Shown: positions 17,919-27,906, counted from the stretch's first letter. The stretch: 64,000 nt of DNA from Cardinium endosymbiont cBtQ1 of Bemisia tabaci (GCF_000689375.1 NZ_CBQZ010000002.1:1-64000); one strand, 5' to 3'. Numbers and translations: made by a program. The notes: generated by a model not told the origin, from the letters alone.

Positions 17919-20561
17919 TCAAACCAAACTTGCCTTTGCGGCGGCTAACTTTGCAATAGGTACTCTATAGGGAGAAGTGGATACATAGTCTAACCCTATT
18001 GACTCAAAAAACTGGATAGAAGCTGGATCACCCCCATGTTCACCACAAATGCCTACTTTTAATGTTGGATTTGTCGATCTACCTTTCGTTACAGCCATTT
18101 GAATCAATGTGCCAACACCTTCTTGATCAACGGTAACAAAAGGGTCTGCTTGCAACAGCCCCTTTTGTTGATAATCTTCTAAAAACTTTGCGCCATCATC
18201 ACGTGAAATACCAAATGTAGTTTGGGTTAAATCATTGGTGCCTACACTAAAAAAATCGACTAATGGTGCAATGGCTGCGGCTTGTAAGGCTGCTCTTGGT
18301 AATTCTATCATTACGCCAAGCTTATATACAATATGCGGTGCTATTTTTTGATGTACTTCTTCTATGATATTTTTAAGAAAAATTATTTCTTTGGCATCAA
18401 AAACAAGGGGTAACATAATCTCTAATGCAACTTTCTCTACTTCTAATGCTGCCTCAAACAAGGCTTCAAGCTGCATCACATAAATTTCTGGAAAGGTTAT
18501 GGCCAACCTAGCACCACGATGGCCTAACATTGGATTTACTTCAGAAAGCACCTCTATACGCTTTTCTACTTCAGAAAGGGGATAGTCTATTTGCAAGGCT
18601 AAGTCAGCGAGATCTTTTGGATGGCTGGGTAAAAACTCATGTAAAGGTGGATCTAACAATCTTATGGTAATGGGTAATCCATCTAGCATTTGAAAAAGAG
18701 CCTTAAAATCTCTTTTTTGCATGGGCATCAATTTTGTTAAAAAGTCGATACGGGATGTTTTAGAAGGGGTTAAGATCATTTTTCTAAATAGGCACATGTT
18801 ATCTGGATGAAAGAACATATGCTCTGTTCTACAAAGCCCTATACCTGCCATACCAAAAGATCGTGCTACGACTCCATCTTGAACAGTTTCTGCATTGGCT
18901 CTTACCTCCATTCTTTTGAGCTTATCTACCAGCTGCATGAAGGTTATAAACTCAGGGAAAGGCTTCTGTCTAATAGTGGCTACTTTACCTTTTATCACTT
19001 GCCCGGTAGTACCATTAATGGTCAACCAACTACCCGCTGGGATTTTTGTCTGGCCAATAACCAGCCATTTATTTTGGCTATCTATAGTAATATCATGCGC
19101 ACCGCATACACAAGGTTTGCCCATACCTCTGGCTACTACAGCAGCATGTGCGGTCATGCCTCCTTTGGTGGTTAAAATGCCTGTTGCCATCGCCATACTA
19201 CCTATATCATCAGGCGTAGTCTCGGGTCTAACCAATAACACGCTTTCTGTTTTTGCAATGGCTGCTACTTCTTCTGGTGAAAAGACAATTACACCAGAGG
19301 CAACACCTGGTGCAGCAGGAAGCCCTTGGGTTAATACTTCTATGGTTTGGTTGTCATCCAATGTAGGATGCAAGAGTCGCTCTATGTGGTTGTAATCTAT
19401 CCTTTTCAATACTTCTTTTGCATCAATCTTACCTTCTTGCATCATATCAATGGCTATTTTAACAGCAGCTTTGGCACTACGCTTACCATTTCTAGTCTGC
19501 AACAGCCATAGTTTACCCTGTTCAACGGTATATTCAATATCTTGCATCTCCCTAAAATGGTTTTCTAATTCAATCGCTAATTTACTAAGCTGACCAAAAA
19601 TAAGGGGATATTTTTCTTCCAATGCATGGTCGGCTTTTTGAATGGATGGTATACCTTGTTTGGTGATGGGCAAAGGGGTCGTTAGACCTGAAACCAGTTC
19701 TTCACCTTGGGCATTTATTAAATATTCACCAAATAAACTTCGTTCTCCTGTAGATGGATTTCTAGTAAATAAGACACCGGTTAAACTATCTGTACCTCTA
19801 TTGCCAAATACCATAGACTGAATGGTAACGGCTGTACCATCTTGATCATCTATATGGTTTAACTTTCTATAGGTAACTGCTCTTGCGCCATTCCAAGATG
19901 CAAAAATGGCCGCTATAGTCTTTCTAAGCTGTTCAAAGACATCTTGTGGATAGGTAGTACCTGTATGGGTCCAAATTATTTTTTTATAGCTATCAATAAC
20001 TGTATGCAATGCGTTAAGACTTAATCCTTCCTGATGAGGAAGATTGTCTTGTTGTTTTATGCCATCTAATACAGCTGTAAATAGATGGTGGGGGATGCCC
20101 ATAATGATATGTCCATACATTTCTATAAAACGACGATAGCTATCATAGGCAAATCTAAAATCTTGGGTAGCATGACCTAATAGTTGGACCGTTTCATCGT
20201 TTAGACCAAGGTTAAGCAATGTATCCATCATACCTGGCATAGAGGTTTTAGCGCCAGAACGTAGGGCCAACAACAATGGGAAAGGCCCCCCTCCAAAATG
20301 CTTGCCTGTTTCTTTTTCAAGTAGTTGGATCTCAGCTACCACTTGATCCCAAATGGGTTGGGCAACCGTTTGTCCCTTTGCATAATAGTCCCTACAACCA
20401 TGGGTTATAATGGTAAAACCTGGCGGAATCGGAAAGCCCAAAGAGGACATTTGTGCCAGGCCATAGCCTTTATTGCCCAATATAGCTGGATGACCATTAG
20501 AATAATCTGTATCGTAACCAAAACGATATACCCATTGTTCGATTTGCTTTTTATGCAACAT
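17919..20561 (-). CDS. ppdK: Pyruvate phosphate dikinase
   Basis: This 880-residue enzyme interconverts pyruvate, ATP and Pi with PEP, AMP and PPi. The N-terminal ATP-grasp part is present (GNKGYGLAQMSSLGFPIPPGFTI split by gaps, and RSGAKTSMPGMMDTLLNLGLN). The swivelling phosphohistidine domain has the active His in GGMTAHAAVVARGMGKPCV (around residue 460). The C-terminal PEP/pyruvate barrel has GIGLCRTEHMFF, MLGHRGARLAI, GVMIELPRAAL, FSVGTNDLTQTTFGISRDD and the CGEHGGDP end. The length matches the bacterial enzyme. PPi made or used here links to the pyrophosphatase gene at 61.6 kb. It is flanked by metG and tsaB in a minus-strand run. Confidence 0.97.
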   Translation of the reverse strand: MLHKKQIEQWVYRFGYDTDYSNGHPAILGNKGYGLAQMSSLGFPIPPGFTIITHGCRDYYAKGQTVAQPIWDQVVAEIQLLEKETGKHFGGGPFPLLLALRSGAKTSMPGMMDTLLNLGLNDETVQLLGHATQDFRFAYDSYRRFIEMYGHIIMGIPHHLFTAVLDGIKQQDNLPHQEGLSLNALHTVIDSYKKIIWTHTGTTYPQDVFEQLRKTIAAIFASWNGARAVTYRKLNHIDDQDGTAVTIQSMVFGNRGTDSLTGVLFTRNPSTGERSLFGEYLINAQGEELVSGLTTPLPITKQGIPSIQKADHALEEKYPLIFGQLSKLAIELENHFREMQDIEYTVEQGKLWLLQTRNGKRSAKAAVKIAIDMMQEGKIDAKEVLKRIDYNHIERLLHPTLDDNQTIEVLTQGLPAAPGVASGVIVFSPEEVAAIAKTESVLLVRPETTPDDIGSMAMATGILTTKGGMTAHAAVVARGMGKPCVCGAHDITIDSQNKWLVIGQTKIPAGSWLTINGTTGQVIKGKVATIRQKPFPEFITFMQLVDKLKRMEVRANAETVQDGVVARSFGMAGIGLCRTEHMFFHPDNMCLFRKMILTPSKTSRIDFLTKLMPMQKRDFKALFQMLDGLPITIRLLDPPLHEFLPSHPKDLADLALQIDYPLSEVEKRIEVLSEVNPMLGHRGARLAITFPEIYVMQLEALFEAALEVEKVALEIMLPLVFDAKEIIFLKNIIEEVHQKIAPHIVYKLGVMIELPRAALQAAAIAPLVDFFSVGTNDLTQTTFGISRDDGAKFLEDYQQKGLLQADPFVTVDQEGVGTLIQMAVTKGRSTNPTLKVGICGEHGGDPASIQFFESIGLDYVSTSPYRVPIAKLAAAKASLV

Positions 20562-20637
20562 GCTATATTAGTATTTTATAGAATAGATTAGATGCTAGGT
20601 ACTTCCATATATAATGGCAGCCTAACCAATTATTTGT

Positions 20638-22332
20638 TTACCCGATTGGGTCAGTAGAGCTGTTGTGTAATTTTCTTCTTTGTGCTTCAATAACCGTATC
20701 CTCAATTTTTTCAAATAACAATACAGGCGATGCTACTGGATTTCCTGATTTAACAAGATGGGCTACATGGACATCGTCCCAACCTGTTTCTTGTACTCCC
20801 AGCATATGAGCAATTTTTTCACTGGTTGTAGGTAAAAAAGGTTTAATCAGCAGGCTTAAGGTAGCAATAAGCTGCAACGCGACATGCAATACAGGGGCGG
20901 CTTCCTCTGGGTTACATTTTACCAAATGCCAGGGTCTCCTATCCGTTAGATATTTATTACCTAATGTAGCATAACCCATGCATAATTGGAGTGCTTCTTT
21001 AAACTTAAACTGCTCTATAGCTTTACCTACTACTGTAAAAGAAGCTGTTAATGTAGCCAATAGCGCCTGGTCTGCCTCATTAAGGGCAATACCAGGTGGT
21101 ACCAATCCGCCAAAATATTGGTGTACCAAACTTAAGGTTCTATGTACCAAATTACCGAGGTTGGCTACCAGTTCACGATTGTTTTTATCTTGAAAATCTT
21201 GCCAAGTAAAGTCGCTATCTTTGTTTTCTGGCGCAATGGAACAGAGTACATAACGCAATACATCTGCTTTACCCGGAAAAGCTTCCAAATAATCATGGAG
21301 CCAAACCGCATGGTTGCGGGAAGTAGAAATTTTTTCTCCCTCTAGATTTAAAAATTCATTGGCTGCCACCTGTTGCGGCAAAATAAACTGGCCATGGGCT
21401 TTGAGCATAACAGGAAAAATAATACAATGGAATACAATATTATCCTTTCCAAGGAAATGGACCAGCTTTGTATCGGGATCTTTCCAAAAAGGCTCCCAGT
21501 CGACCTGTTGTGCTTCAGCCCAAGCCTTGGTTGCGCTAATATACCCAATCGGCGCATCGAACCAAACATAAAGCACCTTTCCTATGGCTTCAGGAAGTGG
21601 AACAGGGATGCCCCAAGCTAAATCACGGGTGACAGCACGGGGCTTTAACCCTTGGTCTAGCCAGCCTTTACATTGACCATATACATTGGTTTTAAAGTCT
21701 TTATGTTCTTCTAAAATCCACTTTTTAAGCCAATTTTCATACTTATGTAGGGGTAGATACCAATGTTTGGTTGATTTTAAAATAGGCTTTGCACCACTAA
21801 TCGCAGAGATAGGATCCACCAGCTCTTCTGGACTAAGTATGCTGCCACATACTTCACATTGATCTCCATAAGCACCTGAATGATTGCACTTTGGACAGTT
21901 GCCTTTAACATAGCGGTCAGATAGAAATTGCTTACAAACAGGATCGTAATATTGTTCCGTTTCATGGACTTCGAATATGCCTTTTTGGTGCAATGCTTTA
22001 AAAAAGTCAGATGCTATTGTACAATGAGCAGGCGAGGAAGTTCTTGCAAAAATATCAAAACTAATATGCAACCCCTGCAGTGCTGTTTTAATGAGCATAT
22101 GGTACTTGTCGACTATCTTTTGGGGGGTAGTTCCCTCTTGCTGAGCACGAATCACTACAGGTACCCCATGTTCATCAGAACCAGTGATAAAGACTACCGT
22201 AGCTTTTTTTTGCCTTAAATAACGGACGTAAATATCAGCAGGAAGATAGGCACCTGCCACATGACCTAAGTGAATGGGGCCGTTTGCATAGGGCAATGCA
22301 GCGGTAACCGTATATCTTTTTGGATGAGCCAT
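20638..22332 (-). CDS. metG: Methionyl-tRNA synthetase
   Basis: This 564-residue class Ia synthetase has the HIGH motif as PYANGPIHLGHVAGAY (residues 14-29) and KMSKS replaced by KISTS (GEKISTSRNHAVW), as is normal for many MetRS. A zinc-binding knuckle with Cys pairs lies at 133-163 (CPKCNHSG, CEVCGS). The anticodon-binding helices follow (NRELVANLGNLVHRTL). The C-terminal tRNA-binding/dimerisation domain found in longer Bacteroidetes MetRS is absent, so this is the short form. The gene starts the minus-strand run metG-ppdK-tsaB. Confidence 0.96.
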   Translation of the reverse strand: MAHPKRYTVTAALPYANGPIHLGHVAGAYLPADIYVRYLRQKKATVVFITGSDEHGVPVVIRAQQEGTTPQKIVDKYHMLIKTALQGLHISFDIFARTSSPAHCTIASDFFKALHQKGIFEVHETEQYYDPVCKQFLSDRYVKGNCPKCNHSGAYGDQCEVCGSILSPEELVDPISAISGAKPILKSTKHWYLPLHKYENWLKKWILEEHKDFKTNVYGQCKGWLDQGLKPRAVTRDLAWGIPVPLPEAIGKVLYVWFDAPIGYISATKAWAEAQQVDWEPFWKDPDTKLVHFLGKDNIVFHCIIFPVMLKAHGQFILPQQVAANEFLNLEGEKISTSRNHAVWLHDYLEAFPGKADVLRYVLCSIAPENKDSDFTWQDFQDKNNRELVANLGNLVHRTLSLVHQYFGGLVPPGIALNEADQALLATLTASFTVVGKAIEQFKFKEALQLCMGYATLGNKYLTDRRPWHLVKCNPEEAAPVLHVALQLIATLSLLIKPFLPTTSEKIAHMLGVQETGWDDVHVAHLVKSGNPVASPVLLFEKIEDTVIEAQRRKLHNSSTDPIG

Positions 22333-22881
22333 TTAAATATATAGATAATTTTTACTATTAATTTTGTAAACATTACAATGATAAGGGCTATTGCCAAAAG
22401 CAAATATATTAAGAGTTTCTTGTTTTTTATCCTACATCTATACGGCTGATTTATTAAATGATAGCATTGTATCTTGGTACTAAGATTAAAAGTAAAGCCA
22501 TTTCAATTTTCTATTGCAAGGGCTTTAGCCTAAAATCCCAATCTTTATTTTACAAGCTTTTTATACAAAAAAACTTAAAAAGTTAGTCATTAACCAATAC
22601 CAAATTGGTTATTTTTATACTGATTAACAAATAAATATATAATCCCTCAGAGACAAATAAAATGGGGATAAATTTGTTAGCTACATCACATCGAAAACCA
22701 ATTATAACTTTTTAAGTTACTGATTTACAATAAGTATAATTTCAAATGGAGGTTAGATTAGATTTTTTACTTTTATTGGTTAAATTAATGGAAATTGTAG
22801 CGTGTGGTAAACAGATATTTCTCATTTGGCCTATTGCCTCCAGCATGTATGACAGGGGTGGCATGTAAAATCTAATTATCT
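22333..22881. other. 549-bp gap between divergent metG and lpxB
   Basis: No protein gene is visible in either strand of this AT-rich gap. It must hold the promoters of the two divergent genes. A strong terminator-like hairpin on the plus strand at 22591-22616 is the only clear structure. Confidence 0.6.
22591..22616 (+). terminator. Orphan intrinsic-terminator-like hairpin upstream of lpxB
   Basis: TAACCAAT (22591-22598) pairs perfectly with ATTGGTTA (22604-22611) across a 5-base loop and is followed by TTTTT. No plus-strand gene precedes it in the gap. It could end an unannotated small RNA or act as a leader attenuator for lpxB, 265 bases downstream. Confidence 0.5.
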
Positions 22882-24027
22882 ATGCGTTATTATGTTATTG
22901 CAGGCGAGCACTCCGGGGATATGCATGGAGCTGATTTGATTAGACAGATTAAATTAATAGATCACCATGCTGATTTCTGGTCTTGTGGAGGGGAGGCTAT
23001 GTCTAAAGCGATGGGTAAGCCTTGTAGCGTAGATGGTTCAAAAATCGCCTACATGGGGATAGATTTTTTAAAAAAGTGGTATACCTTATGGCAGTTGCTA
23101 AAGTTTTGCAAAAAAAGTCTAAAGCACTACCAGCCAGCTGTCGTTGTTTTAATTGACTACAGTGGTTTCAATATGCGGCTTGCTGCATTTGCTAAAAAAA
23201 ATGGATTTTTAGTACACTACTATATACCGCCTAAAATCTGGGCACATGGTCCAAAAAGAATTACAAAAATCAAGTGGAATGTAGACCAAGTGTGGTCCAT
23301 TTTACCTTTTGAAGTAGCCTATTACCAGGGAAAAGGCTATCATACGATTGATTATGTCGGTAATCCATTGGTTCAAAAAGTTGGTGATCATCGCATCAAT
23401 CCCTCTTTTATTGCAGACAATCGCCTCGACCATCGGCCGATTATAGCACTATTTCCTGGTAGTAGATTGGATGAAATTCAACGTTTATTGCCTCTAATGG
23501 TTGCCCAGGCTGCTTATTTTAAAGGCTATCAGTTTGTAGTAGCTGGATTAAGTGTGGTTCCAAGCAGTTTGTATCAAGCGCTATGCCCGCCTACGGTTCA
23601 AGTCATTTATGACCAAACCTATGACTTAATGGCCGTTGCAAAGGTGGCGATCATTGCTGCTGGAACAGCTAGTTTAGAAGCTGCTTTATTTAATCTGGCA
23701 CAAATAGTCGTCTACAAATTGCATCCATTAGCCTACTTTTTTTACAAAAGCATCATCACGGTAGAACATATCTCTTTGGTCAACCTTTTGATGAACCAGC
23801 CCATTGTTCCAGAGCTGATTCAATATCAGCTAACAGATAAAAAACTTCATGTAACTTTAACCAACCTTTTATCGGGCAATGGTAAAGCCAAACAACAAGC
23901 GGCTTATCCAACGATTCGCCGATTACTAGGGCCACAGCATGCGGCTGCAACAGTCGCAAGGCACATCCTAGTCCAAATCAAACAGCACCTTCAAAATCAG
24001 AAAAATGATGGAAAAAAAACCAGGTAG
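22882..24027 (+). CDS. lpxB: Lipid-A-disaccharide synthase
   Basis: This 381-residue GT19 glycosyltransferase joins UDP-diacylglucosamine and lipid X in lipid A synthesis at the inner membrane. Family blocks are IAGEHSGDMHGADLI at the N-terminus, AYMGIDFL, the stretch VLIDYSGFNMRLA, YYIPPKIWAHG, DYVGNPLVQKV, LFPGSRLDEIQRLLPL and AAGTASLEAALF. The length is normal. Its presence suggests that lipid A, or a lipid A-like anchor, is still made, although no other lpx gene is in the window. It overlaps ruvX by 23 bases. Confidence 0.95.
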   Translation: MRYYVIAGEHSGDMHGADLIRQIKLIDHHADFWSCGGEAMSKAMGKPCSVDGSKIAYMGIDFLKKWYTLWQLLKFCKKSLKHYQPAVVVLIDYSGFNMRLAAFAKKNGFLVHYYIPPKIWAHGPKRITKIKWNVDQVWSILPFEVAYYQGKGYHTIDYVGNPLVQKVGDHRINPSFIADNRLDHRPIIALFPGSRLDEIQRLLPLMVAQAAYFKGYQFVVAGLSVVPSSLYQALCPPTVQVIYDQTYDLMAVAKVAIIAAGTASLEAALFNLAQIVVYKLHPLAYFFYKSIITVEHISLVNLLMNQPIVPELIQYQLTDKKLHVTLTNLLSGNGKAKQQAAYPTIRRLLGPQHAAATVARHILVQIKQHLQNQKNDGKKTR

Positions 24028-24439
24028 GGTTATGGCTATAGATTATGGACTCAAGCGGGTCGGTATTGCTGTAACGGATCCCCTACAAATAATCGCGACT
24101 CCTTTAAAGACAATTGATGCGCCTGTTTTATGGCTTTTTTTGAAAGATTATCTCCAACAAGAAAAGGTGGTCACCTTTGTGATAGGTATGCCCAAACATT
24201 TGAACGGGAAACCTTCTAAAATGGGTAGGATCGTAGCGCACATCGGCACGCAATTAAAAAAAAACTTTCCAGGACAAGGTCTCTATTACCAAGATGAGCG
24301 ATTTACTTCTAAGTTGGCTGCAGAGGGACTCTATCAAGCTGGTTACGCTAAAAAGGATAGAGCAGATAAAAGCAATATAGATAAGGTAAGTGCCACACTT
24401 ATATTGCAATCTTTTTTAAATAGGCAAGCAGTTGTATAA
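24005..24439 (+). CDS. ruvX: Putative pre-16S rRNA nuclease / Holliday junction resolvase RuvX (YqgF)
   Basis: This 144-residue RNase H-fold protein of the YqgF family has MAIDYGLKRVGIAVTDP at the start (catalytic Asp), VIGMPKHLNGKPSKMG, YQDERFTSKLA with the conserved Glu, and DKSNIDKVSATLILQSFL with the C-terminal acidic residue. The family is linked to 16S rRNA 5' end maturation and to Holliday junction cleavage. The frame opens at 24005 inside lpxB. A start at 24032 (MAIDYG) just after the lpxB stop would also give a complete domain. Confidence 0.92.
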   Translation: MMEKKPGRVMAIDYGLKRVGIAVTDPLQIIATPLKTIDAPVLWLFLKDYLQQEKVVTFVIGMPKHLNGKPSKMGRIVAHIGTQLKKNFPGQGLYYQDERFTSKLAAEGLYQAGYAKKDRADKSNIDKVSATLILQSFLNRQAVV

Positions 24440-24810
24440 TGCTTTATGATACCCAATCTGTTTTTAACTGCTTTAAATATAGAAAGACCTTGAGATAGAA
24501 TAGAATCAGTCTATGCGGCCTCCCGTTTAGGCCATGCTACTAGAATTTTCTATCCATGTAGCGGTTTGTACTTTATAATAATATTATGTATAATAAAACT
24601 ATAATACAACAAGAATATTTCAATACAAAGATCCAGCTTACTAATTATTAGGTTATTAGGTTATTAGGTTTAGTAGGTTTGTAGATTGGTTCAAGTTTGC
24701 TTGTTCCGTTATTTATTGCCGCTATCTAGCCATTATCTGGCCATTAGGATATTTTATTAGCAAGGCAGTAACGATCTAGATTGAATACCTTCAATACTTA
24801 AAATTAGTTC
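24440..24810. other. 371-bp gap before the ankyrin gene, with a dyad and a small tandem repeat
   Basis: No gene is seen here. Two structures stand out. One is a two-level dyad at 24494-24554: outer stem GATAGAA/TTCTATC and inner stem GGCCT/AGGCC around CCCGTTT. The other is a short tandem run of TAGGTTAT units at about 24643-24680. The rest is AT-rich. Confidence 0.6.
24643..24680. repeat. Short tandem repeat, unit TAGGTTAT
   Basis: About three 8-base units of TAGGTTAT, ending in decayed TAGGTTTAGTAGGTTT, lie 130-170 bases upstream of the ankyrin gene. The tract is short and may be neutral. Confidence 0.6.
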
Positions 24811-26584
24811 ATGCTTATGCCTAATAAATATAAATATACATACAGATCACATAGCAAATATTCCCCTTCAGCAGTAGTAGTAAGTAGCACTCTTTTATGG
24901 TTTAATACGGCTTGTAATAATTTAATCAAATATGATATGAATCATAATGAAAGTAGACAAGCATCAACTACAGAGCAAAGACTAACGCATTGCAATATAG
25001 ACCAATTGGGCAATACCTTACTTCACCTAGCTGTCAAGCAAAATAGGGTACAGGATATACCTACTTTACTTTTAAATTTATTAACAAAATATATAAATAA
25101 AAAAAATAATGATGGATATACTGCGTTGCATATTGCATCAAAAAAAGGTATATCGAAGTCGTTAAAGCATTAGTAAACGCTAAAGGTATTGAGATCAACG
25201 ACGAAGATGAAAATGGCTATACAGCCCTACATTTGGCAGTAGATAACGGTCACATAGAAATAGTGAGGGCATTACTGAAAAATTCTGCAAATTCTAAGAT
25301 CAATATCAATAAAAAAAATAAAAATAACTGTACACCACTTCATCTAGCAGCATGGAAGGGTCATATGGCCATAGTAAGCGAATTACTAAAAGCTGCTGAA
25401 AATTTTGATATGCACGTCAATGAAAAAAATAATCTTGGCTATACCCCGCTGCATTGCGCAACATATAAGGGTCATATAGCAGTAGTAAAGGAATTACTCC
25501 ATACTAAACATATTAAGATTAATGTCAATAAAAAAGATAAAAATGGCTTTACGCCGCTCCATTGGGCAGCAAGGAGCGGTGACATAGAAGCAGTGAAAGA
25601 ATTGCTGAACGCTAAAAATATTCAGCCCAATGAAAAAGATAAAAATGATGGCTATACGCCGCTCCATTGGGCAGCATTTAAGGGTTATATAAACATAGTT
25701 AAGGAATTATTACACACTAGAGCCATTCAGGTTAATCCAAAAGATAAAAATGATTATACCCCGTTGCATTTGGCAGCAAGAAGCGGTAAAATAGAAGTAG
25801 TGAAAGAATTAGTGCACACGAGAAAGATCCAGGTTAATGAAAAAGGCTTAGATAGCTGGACTCCGATGCATTTAGCGGCATTCAACGGTCATACAAAGGT
25901 AGTCAATGTATTACTAAACGCTAAAGATATTCAAGTCAATGAAAAAGATAATCTTGGCTATACCCCGCTCCATTGGGCAACATATAAGGGTTATATAGAA
26001 GTAGTAAGGGAATTGCTAGAAGATTCTGTAAATTTTGATATTCAGGTGAATGAAAAAGATAAAAATGGTTTTACACCACTCCATTTGGCAGCATGCAGCG
26101 GTCATATAGAAGTAGTCAGTGCATTACTAAACGCTAGAGATATTGAAGTCAATGAAAAAGATAAAAATGGCTTTACAGCGCTCCATTGGGCAGCAGAAAA
26201 CGACCATATAAAAGTAGTTGAGGTATTATTGAATGATTCTGTAAATTTTGATATTCAGGTCAATGAAAAAGATAAAAATGGCTTTACACCACTTCATTGG
26301 GCAGCATACAATGGTCATATAGAAGTAATCAGCGCATTACTAAATGCTAGAGATATTGAAGTCAATGAAAAAGATAACAATGGCCATACTCCACTTCATT
26401 TGGCAACCGTGCAAGATCATCCAGTAGCAGTTTATAAACTAATGCATCATCCTGATATTGATTTTGATAAAAAAATAATAATAACCAAACAGCCCTTGAT
26501 ATTGCTAAAAACAAGAAAAATAAATGTGTTAAACTGCTAAAAAATTTTACAAAATCAAATTCTATGTTCTATGTAGACCGCTAA
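24811..26584 (+). pseudogene. Ankyrin-repeat protein gene with two single-base frameshifts
   Basis: Three frames together encode one protein of about 590 residues with some 14 ankyrin repeats (consensus G-x-TPLH-x-A-x-x-x-GH-x-x-VV-x-x-LL). The N-terminus has a hydrophobic stretch and a weak lipobox-like Cys (TLLWFNTAC), so the product may be exported. The first frame ends at 25173. The missing repeat text (YIEVVKALVNAKGIEIN) continues at once in another frame that joins the main frame ending at 26540. After 26467 the family-like end (QTALDIAKNKKNKCVKLLKN) continues in yet another frame to a stop at 26582-26584. Both breaks lie at runs of seven A (25140-25146 and 26469-26475), and one extra A at each would restore the frame. 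It is either a recent pseudogene or a gene rescued by slippage. Ankyrin proteins are common host-interaction factors in this group. Confidence 0.85.
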
Positions 26585-26639
26585 TAGGGCTATCTAGTTT
26601 ATTGCTTTTCTGTTAGTTCAGTAATATAGTGGGCTGAAA

Positions 26640-26730
26640 AAACCGGACAAAAAGCAAGAATTTTATTTCGATAATTTAAGACGAAAAGGCAGAAAACTAT
26701 ATTAAAATCAAACACAGATGCGACAGATCC
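26640..26730. mobile_element. Relic end of an IS6-family element
   Basis: AGATGCGACAGATCC at 26716-26730 is identical to the outer end of the IS6 copies at 2119 and 40905. The preceding 60-70 bases show only faint similarity (TTTAAGAC) to the inside of the element, and no partner end is found. It is a solo end left by an old deletion, and it abuts the stop codon of the adjacent hydrolase gene. Confidence 0.6.
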
Positions 26731-26735
26731 GCTGA

Positions 26736-27803
26736 TCATTTCTTTACGACTTTTCCAGCGTTTTGTACCAATCCTTTAATATATTGGATTAAATCGGCTT
26801 GTATTGAGTGCGCATAAAGAACTGTTTCACAATGGTTTACGAATAAATTAGGATCTATGGCAATTAAGTTTCTGGCATGAAGTAGCCCTTTATAGATTTT
26901 TCTCTTTATTGGGGGATGGTTGGACCCAACTATAGGTAGGTATGTATGGTCTAAATTTTTTGTATCTAAGGGTATTGGGGTATGTACATTTTCTTCCTTC
27001 CATAATTGACTGGCTAGTGGAATCAAAGTATCATGTTTTGCCCCCTTTTTACCACTAATAAATAGTGCGTAAGCGTCATTTAATTGGGCTATTGACTCGT
27101 GATCCTTGGTTGTTTTGATATCAGTGTTGAATAAGGATAGTAAATCATTCTGATAGGTACCGATCAGTAAACAAGGTATGTCAACGTTGTCTTGCAAAAA
27201 CGTATATATGCCTTTTAGACATCTGCTATTGGGGGCTATGTCTTTTAAACCATTGACCGGCGCCCAACTTAGACGAGCAAGCGTGTATACCCACGCTGCT
27301 ACCATGCTGATCCATTTGATTCTAACTAGTGGATAATCTATAAGCTGCAATCCAGCTGCTCCATCAGATATAAATTTCTGCATATCCTTACCGGTTCGCT
27401 CAAGTAACGGTGTACCCATTAGTGGTGCATTAAGGGTAATGATACCCAGTATATTGAGCTGAGATTTATACAATCTACCTAAAGTACAAGCCAATACACC
27501 ACCTTGACTATATCCAATGATAATGATGGGAAAAGAAATAGGATTTTTGTGACATCGGATCAGTTCAAGTTCTATCCATTGAAGCATGCGCGCTGCTTGT
27601 TGATCTATAGACTGTAGGAGAGATTTTAGTCCTGTTCTACAGGTTGGTTGCATGATAAAAATCGCTTTCCCAAATTGTTTGGTCAACATTTCTGCAATGG
27701 GTTTTAGCTCATCTGCGTGGGCGTACAAACCATGTAAAAGCAAAACGGCAAAGGTAGCTGCTTGATCTAAACTAGATAGATCGACTCTATTTTTTGTGCG
27801 CAT
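26736..27803 (-). CDS. Alpha/beta hydrolase, lipase/thioesterase-like, paralogue 1
   Basis: This 355-residue protein has an alpha/beta-hydrolase fold. The oxyanion strand is VLLLHGLYAHADE (residues 20-32) and the nucleophile elbow is IIGYSQGGVLA with Ser99. A likely acid is the Asp of KHDTLIPLASQLW, and a likely His lies in LDHTYLPIVGSNHP. The shared block QPTCRTGLKSLLQSIDQQ and the lipase-like NAPLMGTPLL are also found, diverged, in the neighbouring gene, so the two are tandem duplicates. No clear signal peptide is visible. The substrate is unknown; it could be a lipid or acyl-protein hydrolase acting on host or symbiont membranes. The 3' end touches an IS6 relic. Confidence 0.8.
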   Translation of the reverse strand: MRTKNRVDLSSLDQAATFAVLLLHGLYAHADELKPIAEMLTKQFGKAIFIMQPTCRTGLKSLLQSIDQQAARMLQWIELELIRCHKNPISFPIIIIGYSQGGVLACTLGRLYKSQLNILGIITLNAPLMGTPLLERTGKDMQKFISDGAAGLQLIDYPLVRIKWISMVAAWVYTLARLSWAPVNGLKDIAPNSRCLKGIYTFLQDNVDIPCLLIGTYQNDLLSLFNTDIKTTKDHESIAQLNDAYALFISGKKGAKHDTLIPLASQLWKEENVHTPIPLDTKNLDHTYLPIVGSNHPPIKRKIYKGLLHARNLIAIDPNLFVNHCETVLYAHSIQADLIQYIKGLVQNAGKVVKK

Positions 27804-27906
27804 AAAGCGAATAAGTAGTTATATATGATAACCAACTAAAAATATTAATTAGCTTGCATGTTGGCTTATTGGATTAAATAGACCTGTTCATTGCGATCTG
27901 ATGCCA

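Noticed and set aside
24643-24680. TAGGTTAT repeats as a possible CRISPR or iteron array
   Set aside because: Only about three 8-base units without spacers occur, and there is no cas or replication gene nearby.
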